From an uncultured Flavobacterium sp. (GTDB lineage Bacteria; Bacteroidota; Bacteroidia; Flavobacteriales; Flavobacteriaceae): a stretch of DNA of 42,923 nt. Of this stretch, positions 28,801 to 36,119 are shown piece after piece; the stretch's first letter is position 1, and the number at the start of each line of letters is the position of its first letter. The position numbers were made by a program, and so were the translations under genes. Location: the NCBI GenBank assembly GCA_947626185.1, contig CANQRD010000009.1:1-42923 (forward strand), given 5' to 3'. The notes below the pieces were generated by a model. That model did not search any database and was not told the DNA's origin. It saw only the letters and a list, made by a program, of their open reading frames with translations.

Positions 28801-30260
28801 GCACTTAAATCGATAGTTCCGTTAAAGTCTAACTTTGCGTTTGGATCTTCACTATGCAACAAGCCTTTAAAATAAGGCATTTTCATATAACCATCTACGG
28901 TTAATCCAGTGTAATTATACTTTCTGAAAGTAAAAGAATAAACATTTCCTTTTAAAGAAGTGTTTAATGATTGTTGATTAAACCCTTTTCCGTCAATATG
29001 TAAATTTAAAGATGTTAATCCGAATTGAGAATTATTTATAAAACTTCCCAAATCAAACTTATCCAATTTGATATCTCCTTTGTAACTAGCCTTATCAGAT
29101 TCGTTTAAATGATTAATTGTCACTTTAACTTCGCCCTTACCTATTGAGCTTAGCAATTGAACATCGGCCTCTAACTCTCTTTTTGTTAGCTCAATATCTC
29201 CAGAAATTGTTACAAATCCCAATCTCTCAAATTCTTCAGGCAAATGAGTTGTAAGCAAATCAGGCATTAAAGAAACTAAATTGTATCTAGTAGTTTGTAA
29301 ATGGGATAAATTAGCTTTCATCCAGAATGGAGCATTTGGATCAAAAACATTCTTGAAAGCAAAATGTCCATTAATTTGGGAATTATTTTCGTCTATTAGA
29401 GAAGCATTCTCGAAAACAAAGTTATTCATCGGTCCTTTAATATGCCCTTTAAAAAACAATTGTTTATTTGATGCAAATTCATGCGCAAACACATTGATAT
29501 CAGAAGTATTTAACTTGGCTTCTTTTATATTAAAATCCCAATCAACCTTGTCTACAAAATACTTCATATCACCAGGCTGAAAAGTAAATAACAAATCTCC
29601 ACTAATATTAGACTGATCAGTCACTAATTGTAAATCTTTAAGTCCAATAGTAGTTTTTGTATGTGAAAAATCGGCAGATAATTTTTGCACATTCATTCCC
29701 CAATGATCTTCAAAACTTACATCTTGCACCAAACCGTAAATATTTGGTCCTTTAATTAAAAATTTGTGTACTTCTCCTTTTATTTTTTTAAAATCTACAG
29801 CAACCTTAACATTTGCATGTTCATCTGAAATAACTAAATGTGAATTCTTAATCTTTATTTTAGAAGCACCTAACCTAAACTTTCCCTCTCCTTCTTTTCC
29901 GTCGTCAAACGCAGCGATTAATAAATCTAAATTTGTAAACTCTTCATTTTTATATTTATGAATAGCCAGATTTAAACCATCTATACGAGTTGTTCCTAAG
30001 AATATCTGTCCGTTTTTTAATGCATCTAAATCCGCCAATCTTGTTTGCAATTGATTAATAGATATAAATGTATTTTGATGATTATCTTTTGCTGAAACTC
30101 CTTTTAAATAAACAACTCCTAATAAGTCAATTGATAATTGATCAATAGAAATAGCAGTACCAAACTTTTCGTTTAGTTTAGTGGTTGCATAACGCGCCAA
30201 AAAACTTTGCACTACAGGCAGCGTAAGCGAACCTATAATCAATAGTAGTAAACACAGCAA
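25815..30260 (-). CDS. tamB: TamB-like translocation and assembly module protein
   Basis: A very large protein (about 1480 aa or more) of the AsmA/TamB superfamily: one N-terminal membrane anchor, then about 1100 residues of repeated beta-strands expected to form a long lipid-binding groove across the periplasm. The C-terminal TamB (DUF490) domain (about 1090-1440) contains GNPMNAMLDLQAIY, NPEVDFDINFP, RERQAMALLATGSF and the barrel-like KVTDRITVNGKLGV. Family members help move phospholipids or assemble outer-membrane proteins. A hydrophilic Gln/Asn/Lys tail follows. The start is unclear: the first usable codon is TTG at 30260, yet the frame is open to 30338 and encodes KKFKKIVFRSLLS, a natural basic flank for the anchor. 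It is divergent from tsaD. Confidence 0.9.
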   Translation of the reverse strand: MLCLLLLIIGSLTLPVVQSFLARYATTKLNEKFGTAISIDQLSIDLLGVVYLKGVSAKDNHQNTFISINQLQTRLADLDALKNGQIFLGTTRIDGLNLAIHKYKNEEFTNLDLLIAAFDDGKEGEGKFRLGASKIKIKNSHLVISDEHANVKVAVDFKKIKGEVHKFLIKGPNIYGLVQDVSFEDHWGMNVQKLSADFSHTKTTIGLKDLQLVTDQSNISGDLLFTFQPGDMKYFVDKVDWDFNIKEAKLNTSDINVFAHEFASNKQLFFKGHIKGPMNNFVFENASLIDENNSQINGHFAFKNVFDPNAPFWMKANLSHLQTTRYNLVSLMPDLLTTHLPEEFERLGFVTISGDIELTKRELEADVQLLSSIGKGEVKVTINHLNESDKASYKGDIKLDKFDLGSFINNSQFGLTSLNLHIDGKGFNQQSLNTSLKGNVYSFTFRKYNYTGLTVDGYMKMPYFKGLLHSEDPNAKLDFNGTIDLSAKVKNYDFVAKVDYADLYTLGLVNDTLSKFSGDFEFKAKGNTIEDLEGTFDLYNAIYTNSKDKYIFDPFSVESRFIENGERVIKFNSKEAIHGIIQGNFLFSETKALFTNAFGSLYTNYSPYRIKQNQHIDFDVTVHNRLIEIFFPQLSLSEQTHIDGMIDSDKNLFRLNFDSPNVALDGVEFFNILLNVNNSNPIYNTYISIDSIHTKFYNISDFNLLNLTHNDTLFIRSEFVGGKKGNDKYALNLYHTINQEEMSVVGFKKSDVFFKDFKWEINPKDDALNKIIFNKKIDDFVIEDINIAHNDQIVNVNGLMKGADNKDFSVSFLDVDLNKVTPDLEGLAFGGSIDGNIHFSQKKDVFKPKVGLVVDDLVMNNVYLGNLTFNVVGDQNLKTFDVQTSILDKSEEERFYLNGQIDVINKQTYLNLESGFDDFPLTTIAPFLKSVITDMTGTALGKISILGTVKNPDVNGRVYLNDTKFKSKFTGVSYEFDPETPLDITLKQFILRKAGISDIKHKTRGFVDGNVSHKLFKDWVMNLNLSSTNLLALDTQYEEGSLYYGTAYINGNASIAGPLEMLRININATSNKGTSIKIPLKEAQGSGENNYIHFLSPEEKKMRLKNIEYDPYKYRNSGIELDFEFYVTPDAEIEIILDKESGHAMKGRGAGFITMEINTLGKFNMWGDFQAYEGEYNFKYGGLIDKKFVVKKYGSIRWDGNPMNAMLDLQAIYHTEANPSVIIDNTIINRKVPTDVSIVLNGSLSNPEVDFDINFPTVSTVVKSELDYKLSDRDTRERQAMALLATGSFFSPDNSSSALAGSLFERASSIFDDLFTDEDGKVKIGLNYAQGERNPYTQTEGRLGVTFSTKVTDRITVNGKLGVPVGGVEQSVIVGDVEVLLRINEEGTLNARFFNRQNDINYIGEGIGYTQGVGISYEVDFDTLKELIAKIINQQNQNKNKKDPQKQKNNSAEDLPDSDYSKEFIHFYESRRKSSQRNSND

Positions 30261-30362
30261 CGACAGCAGTGAACGAAAAACTATTTTTTTAAATTTTTTG
30301 ATATCTATTAATGTTTTAAATTTGCTCTTAAATACTAATTATAACTCATCGTAAGGAATGAA

Positions 30363-30370
30363 CAAATTTA
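30363..30370 (-). promoter_or_regulatory. -7 box for tamB
   Basis: On the reverse strand TAAATTTG fits TAnnTTTG. It places the transcript start near 30357, upstream of the whole open tamB frame (from 30338), so the N-terminal extension would be transcribed. Confidence 0.4.
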
Positions 30371-30433
30371 ACCAAATTTCATTATTGATACGCATGAAAA
30401 AAAGATATAATTAGTTACAAATATTTTAATCAA

Positions 30434-31456
30434 ATGTCTACAAAGCAAACTTATATTCTAGCTATTGAAAGTTCATGTGATGATACTTCTGCAGCTGTTC
30501 TAAAAAACAATAAAGTTTTATCGAACATTGTGGCTCGACAGGAAATTCATGAAGAATACGGTGGTGTGGTTCCAGAACTTGCATCAAGAGCGCACCAACA
30601 AAACATTGTACCTGTTGTAGATATTGCATTAAAAAAAGCAGGTATTACCAAAAATGATTTAAGCGCTATTGCTTTTACGCAAGGTCCAGGATTAATGGGG
30701 TCGTTACTCGTTGGTGGTTCTTTTGCAAAATCGTTAGCATTATCGTTAGCTATTCCATTAATTGCTGTAAACCACATGCATGCTCATATTCTTTGTCATT
30801 TCATTGAAGAAGAAGGATATGAACAACCAACTTTTCCTTTTTTAGCCATGACTATTTCTGGTGGCCATACACAAATTGTACAAGTAAATAGTTTTTTTGA
30901 TTTAAAAATATTGGGAGAAACAACTGATGATGCCGTTGGTGAAGCTTTTGACAAAACAGCTAAAATTCTTGGTTTTCCTTATCCTGGTGGTCCTTTAATT
31001 GATAAATATGCACAACTAGGTGATCCAAAAAGATTTAAATTTACTAAACCAAAAGTAGATGGTTTAAACTTTAGCTTTAGTGGTTTAAAAACACAAATCC
31101 TCTATTTCATTCAAAAGCAAGTAAAGGAAAATCCGAATTTTATTGAAGAAAACAGAAATGATATCTGCGCTTCTATACAACATACCATTATTGAAATTTT
31201 ATTAGACAAGCTAAAATTAGCAATAAAAACAACGGGGATTAATCAAATTGTAATTGGCGGGGGGGTTTCTGCAAATTCAGGTATACGCAAAGCACTAATT
31301 GATGCCGAAAAAAAATATCATTGGAAACCATTCGTTCCAAAATTCGAATACACTACTGATAATGCAGCAATGATAGGAATTGTTGGTTATTACCGTTTTT
31401 TGAATTCGATGTTTGAAGATTCAACCATAGTATCAAAAGCAAGAATTGAATTTTAA
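30434..31456 (+). CDS. tsaD: tRNA N6-adenosine threonylcarbamoyltransferase
   Basis: TsaD (EC 2.3.1.234) transfers the threonylcarbamoyl group to A37 of tRNAs that read ANN codons, together with TsaB and TsaE. The 340-residue length, the N-terminal AIESSCDDTSAAV, the metal-binding His114, His116 and His118 (HMHAH), and the C-terminal GGGVSANSGIR and YTTDNAAMIG are diagnostic of the ASKHA-fold family. It is the first gene of a tight forward operon: rsmE follows after 11 bases, then a transporter and a methyltransferase. The start is ATG; no perfect -7 box is seen in the gap with tamB. Confidence 0.97.
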   Translation: MSTKQTYILAIESSCDDTSAAVLKNNKVLSNIVARQEIHEEYGGVVPELASRAHQQNIVPVVDIALKKAGITKNDLSAIAFTQGPGLMGSLLVGGSFAKSLALSLAIPLIAVNHMHAHILCHFIEEEGYEQPTFPFLAMTISGGHTQIVQVNSFFDLKILGETTDDAVGEAFDKTAKILGFPYPGGPLIDKYAQLGDPKRFKFTKPKVDGLNFSFSGLKTQILYFIQKQVKENPNFIEENRNDICASIQHTIIEILLDKLKLAIKTTGINQIVIGGGVSANSGIRKALIDAEKKYHWKPFVPKFEYTTDNAAMIGIVGYYRFLNSMFEDSTIVSKARIEF

Positions 31457-31467
31457 AATCCTTATTT

Positions 31468-32175
31468 ATGCAACTTTTCTATTCTCCCGATATTAATAAA
31501 GATCAAAGTAACTTTACATTTGATAAAGAAGAAAGCAAACACATTATTCGTGTACTGCGAAAAAAAGATGGAGATACGCTTTGGGTAACAAATGGAAATG
31601 GCACATTGTTTGAAACACGTATAACCCTTGCTTCTGAAAAAAACTGTATTACAGAAATTGTAGCATTTAAAGACCAAGCACAAACGCCTTTTCGTATTCA
31701 TTTAGCTGTAGCGCCAACAAAAATGAATGAACGCTATGAGTGGTTTTTAGAGAAAGCAACCGAAATTGGTATACATGAAATAACCCCAATTATTTGTGAA
31801 CATTCTGAAAGAAAGGTAATTAAACCTGAGCGTTTTGAGAAGATTATTCAATCGGCAATGAAACAATCTTTACAAACCTATTTACCTATTTTTAATGAGC
31901 CAATATCATTGAAAGATTTCTTACAAAAAAATCATACTGGAAATTTATATATTGCTCATTGCGAAGAGGATAAAGAAAAAGTTTTACTTAAAAACAGTAT
32001 TCCTATTAATGAAAAATATGTACTTTTAGTAGGTCCCGAAGGAGATTTTTCAACAAACGAAATAAATTTAGCTTTAGAGAAAGGATATAAACCTGTATCT
32101 TTAGGTCATACTAGACTTAGAACAGAAACAGCCGCTCTTGTAGCTTGCCATAGCTTTGTCTTTACTAACGAATAA
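31468..32175 (+). CDS. rsmE: 16S rRNA (uracil(1498)-N3)-methyltransferase
   Basis: RsmE (EC 2.1.1.193) methylates U1498 in the decoding region of 16S rRNA. The 235-residue protein has an N-terminal PUA-like domain (KEESKHIIRVLRKKDGD) and a SPOUT-type methyltransferase domain with the SAM-binding knot segments LVGPEGDFSTNEI and LGHTRLRTETAAL. The gene begins 11 bases after tsaD and ends 6 bases before the transporter gene. Two RNA-modification genes in one operon suit shared translational quality control. Confidence 0.95.
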   Translation: MQLFYSPDINKDQSNFTFDKEESKHIIRVLRKKDGDTLWVTNGNGTLFETRITLASEKNCITEIVAFKDQAQTPFRIHLAVAPTKMNERYEWFLEKATEIGIHEITPIICEHSERKVIKPERFEKIIQSAMKQSLQTYLPIFNEPISLKDFLQKNHTGNLYIAHCEEDKEKVLLKNSIPINEKYVLLVGPEGDFSTNEINLALEKGYKPVSLGHTRLRTETAALVACHSFVFTNE

Positions 32176-32181
32176 TATATT

Positions 32182-33273
32182 ATGCTAAACGCTAAAGAAA
32201 TTTCAAACGGTATTATTAGAGCAGTTTTAATTCTAGCAGGAATTACTATCGGTTTGTTTTTACTGTACAAAATAAGTACTTTATTTATCTACATTGCTCT
32301 TGCGTTTGTATTTACCTTAATTGCTACGCCAGTAATTGACTTTTTAACCAATAAATGTAAGATTAAAAAAATATTTTCCATCACCATTGTCATGTTGCTG
32401 TTTTTATCTTTCTTCATTGGTTTTTCATTTATGTTTGTACCGCTTTTCACCACACAAGCAGAAAATTTATCAGTTTCAAACACCGGACATCTTCAACAAG
32501 ATTTCAATGGATTGATAACAAAACTAGATAATTATTTAGATGACAAAGGCTTTTCTTTAGATAAAATTATAGAAGAATCTCATTTAAAATCGCAATTAAA
32601 CTTTGATTTTGTTCCTAATTTAGTCAATTCATTCATTGGAATGCTTACCGAACTTGGAATGGGCTTATTTGCGGTTCTTTTTCTTGTATTTTTCTTTTTA
32701 AAAGACAGATCTTTACTAGAAGATATATTTAGAAAAGCACTACCTACTAATCATGAAAACCAAGCTTTTAGTTCAATTACTAAAATTAACAATTTACTTT
32801 CTCGCTACTTTCTAGGCCTTTGTATACAAATTTCAATTATTTACGTACTTAGCTTAGTCGTTTTATTGTTATTTGGAGTAAAAGGCGCTGTAATGATTGC
32901 TTTTATTTGCGCTGTTTTAAACATTATTCCATACATAGGTCCGCTTATCGGAAATGTTTTAGCAATCATCTTTACTATGTTAACTTATATTGGAGAAGAT
33001 TTTATTGGTGTAACGCTACCTAAAGCAATATATGTAATGATTGGATTTCTATTAATTCAATTAATAGACAATGTTGTTAATCAACCGCTTATATTCTCTA
33101 GTAGTGTAAAATCTCATCCATTAGAAATTTTTATTGTTACACTGGCAACTGGTATGTTTAGCGGTATTTTTGGAATGATTGCAGCAATTCCAATTTACAC
33201 TTGCTTAAAAGTAATTGGAAAAGAATTCTGCCCGAATAATCGTTTTATACAAGCTTTGACAAAAAATTTATAA
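32182..33273 (+). CDS. AI-2E family transporter (PerM-like)
   Basis: A 363-residue inner-membrane protein with about eight helices: two or three at the N-terminus (about residues 12-80), a soluble loop around 90-145 with acidic and Leu-rich character, and a C-terminal block including FICAVLNIIPYIGPLIGN (about 247-265), which is the conserved family motif. The family includes TqsA, PerM and Na+/H+ antiporters, so the substrate is not predictable; autoinducer-2 export is only the founding annotation. It is 6 bases after rsmE, and its stop codon abuts the GTG start of the next gene. Confidence 0.85.
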   Translation: MLNAKEISNGIIRAVLILAGITIGLFLLYKISTLFIYIALAFVFTLIATPVIDFLTNKCKIKKIFSITIVMLLFLSFFIGFSFMFVPLFTTQAENLSVSNTGHLQQDFNGLITKLDNYLDDKGFSLDKIIEESHLKSQLNFDFVPNLVNSFIGMLTELGMGLFAVLFLVFFFLKDRSLLEDIFRKALPTNHENQAFSSITKINNLLSRYFLGLCIQISIIYVLSLVVLLLFGVKGAVMIAFICAVLNIIPYIGPLIGNVLAIIFTMLTYIGEDFIGVTLPKAIYVMIGFLLIQLIDNVVNQPLIFSSSVKSHPLEIFIVTLATGMFSGIFGMIAAIPIYTCLKVIGKEFCPNNRFIQALTKNL

Positions 33274-34452
33274 GTGGATATTCATCTTTTATTACAACCT
33301 GAGGTTCAAAAATTTATTGACGACAATATTCATCAATCTATTCCTGTATTAGCACTTAAAAAAAGTCCTCTTGCAGATGTAAAGATGATTGATCTAATTA
33401 CACAAATAGAAAGTAAACAGAAAGCAAAAAACAAACTTTCTAAATGGTTTTCTACCTCAAATATTATTTTCCCAAGCAAGCTTTCTATAGAACAAACTTC
33501 ATCAGAAGAATGCGCTTCCTATAAAGCTTCCTTAGTTAAAGGAGATTCTTTGATAGATTTAACAGGAGGGTTTGGTATAGATTGTTATTATTTTGCTCAA
33601 AAATTAAAGAAAGTAACTCACTGCGAAATTCAAGAAGATTTAAGCAAGGTTGTTGCTCATAATTACCAACAACTAAAGCAATTCAATATTGATTGCATTA
33701 CAGGAGATAGTCTTGATTATTTGCAACAGTCAAATCAGCAATTTGATTTTATTTATCTAGATCCTGCAAGAAGAAATCAAGCCAAAGAAAAAGTTTTTTT
33801 TCTAAGTGATTGCACACCAAATGTAGTGAAAAATACTGACTTATTATTTAATCACACATCCTCTATTTTAATCAAAACCTCGCCTCTTTTAGATATTCAA
33901 GCAGGATTAAATGAATTAAAAAACGTAAAAGAAATTCACATTGTTGCCTTAAATAACGAAGTAAAAGAATTGCTTTGGGTATTAGAGAAAGATTATTGTT
34001 CTACTCCTAATTTAATAGCAGTTAATATTACCAAAACAGCACTACAAAAAACTATTTTTTCCTTTGATGATCAAGGTGTAGCCAATCTTTCTGTTCCATT
34101 ACAATATTTATATGAACCGAATAGCGCTCTTATGAAAACAGGTAAATTTGACTCTATTAGTTCTTTATTTAACGTTAAAAAACTTCACCAACACAGTCAT
34201 TTATATACAAGTGATGAACTAGTTGATTTTCCTGGAAGAAAATTTAAGATTTTACAATCGCTTCCTTTTAATAAAGCAAATGCTAAGCAACTCTTGCTTC
34301 AACAAAAAGCCAACGTTACCGTTAGAAACTTTCCTATTAGCGTTGACGAATTAAGAAAAAAATGGAAAATTAGTGATGGTGGTTCAAAATATATATTTTT
34401 CACAACAACACTTTTAGACCAAAAAATATTTTTAATCTGCGAAAGTGTTTAA
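33274..34452 (+). CDS. Class I SAM-dependent methyltransferase with a C-terminal THUMP-like domain
   Basis: This 392-residue protein has SAM-binding motif I at about residues 93-105 (DLTGGFGIDCYYF), an acidic-end strand CEIQEDL, and a catalytic-type motif IYLDPARR near 163, as in the RsmD/TrmD-unrelated class of RNA methyltransferases. The C-terminal part (about 300-390, RNFPISVDELRKKWKISDGG) matches the THUMP-like RNA-binding domain in Bacteroidota homologues, so a rRNA or tRNA substrate is likely but not known. The start is GTG placed directly after the preceding stop codon, which implies translational coupling. Its stop overlaps the stop of the convergent next gene. Confidence 0.8.
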   Translation: MDIHLLLQPEVQKFIDDNIHQSIPVLALKKSPLADVKMIDLITQIESKQKAKNKLSKWFSTSNIIFPSKLSIEQTSSEECASYKASLVKGDSLIDLTGGFGIDCYYFAQKLKKVTHCEIQEDLSKVVAHNYQQLKQFNIDCITGDSLDYLQQSNQQFDFIYLDPARRNQAKEKVFFLSDCTPNVVKNTDLLFNHTSSILIKTSPLLDIQAGLNELKNVKEIHIVALNNEVKELLWVLEKDYCSTPNLIAVNITKTALQKTIFSFDDQGVANLSVPLQYLYEPNSALMKTGKFDSISSLFNVKKLHQHSHLYTSDELVDFPGRKFKILQSLPFNKANAKQLLLQQKANVTVRNFPISVDELRKKWKISDGGSKYIFFTTTLLDQKIFLICESV

Positions 34453-34850
34453 CGGAAACTTTCTTTCCCGTAGTGCTTTTCATTATTATTAAAAAATCTT
34501 CCTGCGACAGATTTTTTATGACCATTTATAAATGACCTGAAGTTTTTCTTCTGAAAAAATCTACTCTTTAATAATAAATAAATATTTGTTGACTCTTCAA
34601 TTAAAGAAGCAACTTTATAGTACACAACAGAAATAATTAATCCTAAAACAAATAGCTGTATAAAAAAAGTACTTATTTGAGAAGCAGTCCAGTCGTAGCT
34701 CTCAAAATTAACTACTAAAATAACTACTAAAATCATAGATTGAATAAAAATAGCCAATGATATTGCATTAAACCACAACTGCTTTTTATCGTTTTTATTC
34801 ATTTGTTGATTTTCTGAATCATTAAAATGAAGTTTTTCTTTCTGTAACAT
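34449..34850 (-). CDS. Small membrane protein of unknown function
   Basis: A 133-residue protein with two membrane helices (about residues 27-50 and 62-86), a polar N-terminus and a very basic C-terminal tail (KSRFFQKKNFRSFINGHKKS and beyond). No family recognised. I start at the ATG at 34850; the frame opens upstream only with TTG, and another ATG lies 16 codons inside. Its stop codon overlaps the stop of the convergent methyltransferase within a TTAA. A near-consensus -7 box (TAGTTTG) lies on the reverse strand about 70 bases upstream. Whether the basic tail faces the cytoplasm and binds nucleic acid or ribosomes is unknown. Confidence 0.6.
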   Translation of the reverse strand: MLQKEKLHFNDSENQQMNKNDKKQLWFNAISLAIFIQSMILVVILVVNFESYDWTASQISTFFIQLFVLGLIISVVYYKVASLIEESTNIYLLLKSRFFQKKNFRSFINGHKKSVAGRFFNNNEKHYGKESFR

Positions 34851-35240
34851 CTTATCTGTATTTAATAATTTAATTATAAAGCAAGTTGCAATCCTCAAGG
34901 TTAATTCTAAAATACTATAAGCAAACTAACTCTAAAAAAACGCATTAAGGATGATCTTCATTATCCTCAAATATTTATAATTTTACCTAACATTAAGTAA
35001 TTGCAACTATTTTTTTATTTCTCAATTCTTTTTAATAGTGCTAATGTACAATTCAAAATAAACCAAAAAAACAACACCTTCATCTTTAATAAATTAATAA
35101 TAATAAACTAACAAGAGGCACTGTTTGTAAAAAATTACTTAATGATTTATTTACACTTAAAAATTATATAATTTATTCAGTGATATAATCTAACTACAAA
35201 ATAATTTTCTACATTCGTTATATATTTAAAGAAAGAAAAA
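34851..35240. other. AT-rich divergent intergenic region with one hairpin
   Basis: About 390 bases between two divergent genes, very AT-rich and without an ORF. It holds an 8-bp RNA hairpin on the forward strand (34948-34955 with 34960-34967, loop CTTC, one G-U pair). A possible -7 variant for the lipoprotein gene (TACATTCG at 35210-35217) lies near its right end. Otherwise I see nothing. Confidence 0.4.
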
Positions 35241-35810
35241 ATGAAAAAAATAGCGTTATCAGTTTTAATTATATCAGGATTATTACTAAGCTGTAAAAAA
35301 AATATTGAAACTCAGGATAATTCAGTAGCTCAAACCGAAATTCAAGTTACTGAAGAAGTAGATACAGTAGCAATTAAAGAGAATCTTGAAAAAGAAAAGG
35401 AAGCCCTAACAAAGCCTTACAACGAGGAAGAAGATGCACAAGCGAAAATTGATGAACTTGTGAAAAAAACTAAAAAGGAAAACAAATATGTTTTTATTCA
35501 AGCTGGAGGAAACTGGTGTATTTGGTGTTTGCGTTTTAATGATTTTGTACAAAACGATGAAGAATTAAAATCTATTGTAGATGAAAATTTTGAGTACTAT
35601 CATTTAAACTATTCTCAGAAAAATAAAAATAAAGAAGTTTTCTCTAAATATATTGAAAGTACAAATGGGTTAGGATATCCGTTTTTCTTCGTATTAAATG
35701 AAGATGGAGATATGATTAACTTAATTACTTCTAGTGATTTAGAAGAAGGAAAAAGTTATGATATAGATAAAGTAAAAGCTATGTTTTTAGAAAACTCACC
35801 AAAAAACTAA
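35241..35810 (+). CDS. Thioredoxin-fold lipoprotein
   Basis: The N-terminus is a lipoprotein signal: MKKIALSVLI, then the lipobox LLSC with Cys18 as the lipidated residue, followed by Lys-Lys. An acidic, probably unstructured and helical linker (residues 22-85) leads to a thioredoxin-like domain with active site WCIWC (Cys93, Cys96) and GYPFFFVLN as the cis-Pro segment. The active site and layout match the thioredoxin_7/DUF255-like group. It would act as a disulfide reductase or isomerase tethered to an envelope membrane. It is monocistronic, with a terminator downstream. Confidence 0.82.
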   Translation: MKKIALSVLIISGLLLSCKKNIETQDNSVAQTEIQVTEEVDTVAIKENLEKEKEALTKPYNEEEDAQAKIDELVKKTKKENKYVFIQAGGNWCIWCLRFNDFVQNDEELKSIVDENFEYYHLNYSQKNKNKEVFSKYIESTNGLGYPFFFVLNEDGDMINLITSSDLEEGKSYDIDKVKAMFLENSPKN

Positions 35811-35830
35811 TAGTAAATAATCTAAAAATC

Positions 35831-35866
35831 AGAAACACTTGCCTCAAGATAAGTGTTTCTAATTTT
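35831..35866 (+). terminator. Intrinsic terminator of the thioredoxin-fold lipoprotein gene
   Basis: AGAAACACTT (35831-35840) and AAGTGTTTCT (35851-35860) form a perfect 10-bp stem with a 10-base loop, followed by AATTTT. Confidence 0.75.
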
Positions 35867-35986
35867 GCGGTATCTCTAAAATCCAATCTCCCTCTCTTCT
35901 ATCTTATCAATATTTTTTTAATTACTAGAATACAATCTTATAAGGTTAAAAAACGCTAAAAATTATTTAATTTCAGAAATACTTAA

Positions 35987-35994
35987 TACATTTG
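35987..35994 (+). promoter_or_regulatory. -7 box for metK
   Basis: TACATTTG matches TAnnTTTG exactly. It predicts a transcript start near 36001, just before the structured leader, giving a leader of about 120 bases. No good -33 TTG is seen at standard spacing. Confidence 0.6.
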
Positions 35995-36005
35995 CATGAA
36001 AATAA

Positions 36006-36090
36006 CGGGAGGAAAAATTTGTACTGATTGCAACCTCGGTAAAAAATGCTAAAGCAGAATAATTTGTATCTCCACTTTAGCCATTTCCTC
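36006..36090 (+). promoter_or_regulatory. Candidate SAM-responsive riboswitch (SAM-II-like) in the metK leader
   Basis: Between the metK -7 box and start codon lies a structured segment. A short stem GAGG (36009-36012) with CCTC (36034-36037) encloses a loop that ends in ATTGCAA. It is followed by a purine-rich strand with AAAAAATGCTAAAG (36041-36054) and a possible pseudoknot CTG (36024-36026) with CAG (36055-36057). This order (stem, loop ending in ATTGCA, then an A-rich strand with ATG and GCTAAA) resembles SAM-II aptamers as I remember them. Competing pairings exist: GCTAAAG (36048-36054) with CTTTAGC (36075-36081), and GAGGAAA (36009-36015) with TTTCCTC (36084-36090), as expected for a switch. 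The position before SAM synthetase supports it. Not confirmed by a covariance model. Confidence 0.55.
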
Positions 36091-36119
36091 TATTTTAATC
36101 TTATAAAAATATATAATAT

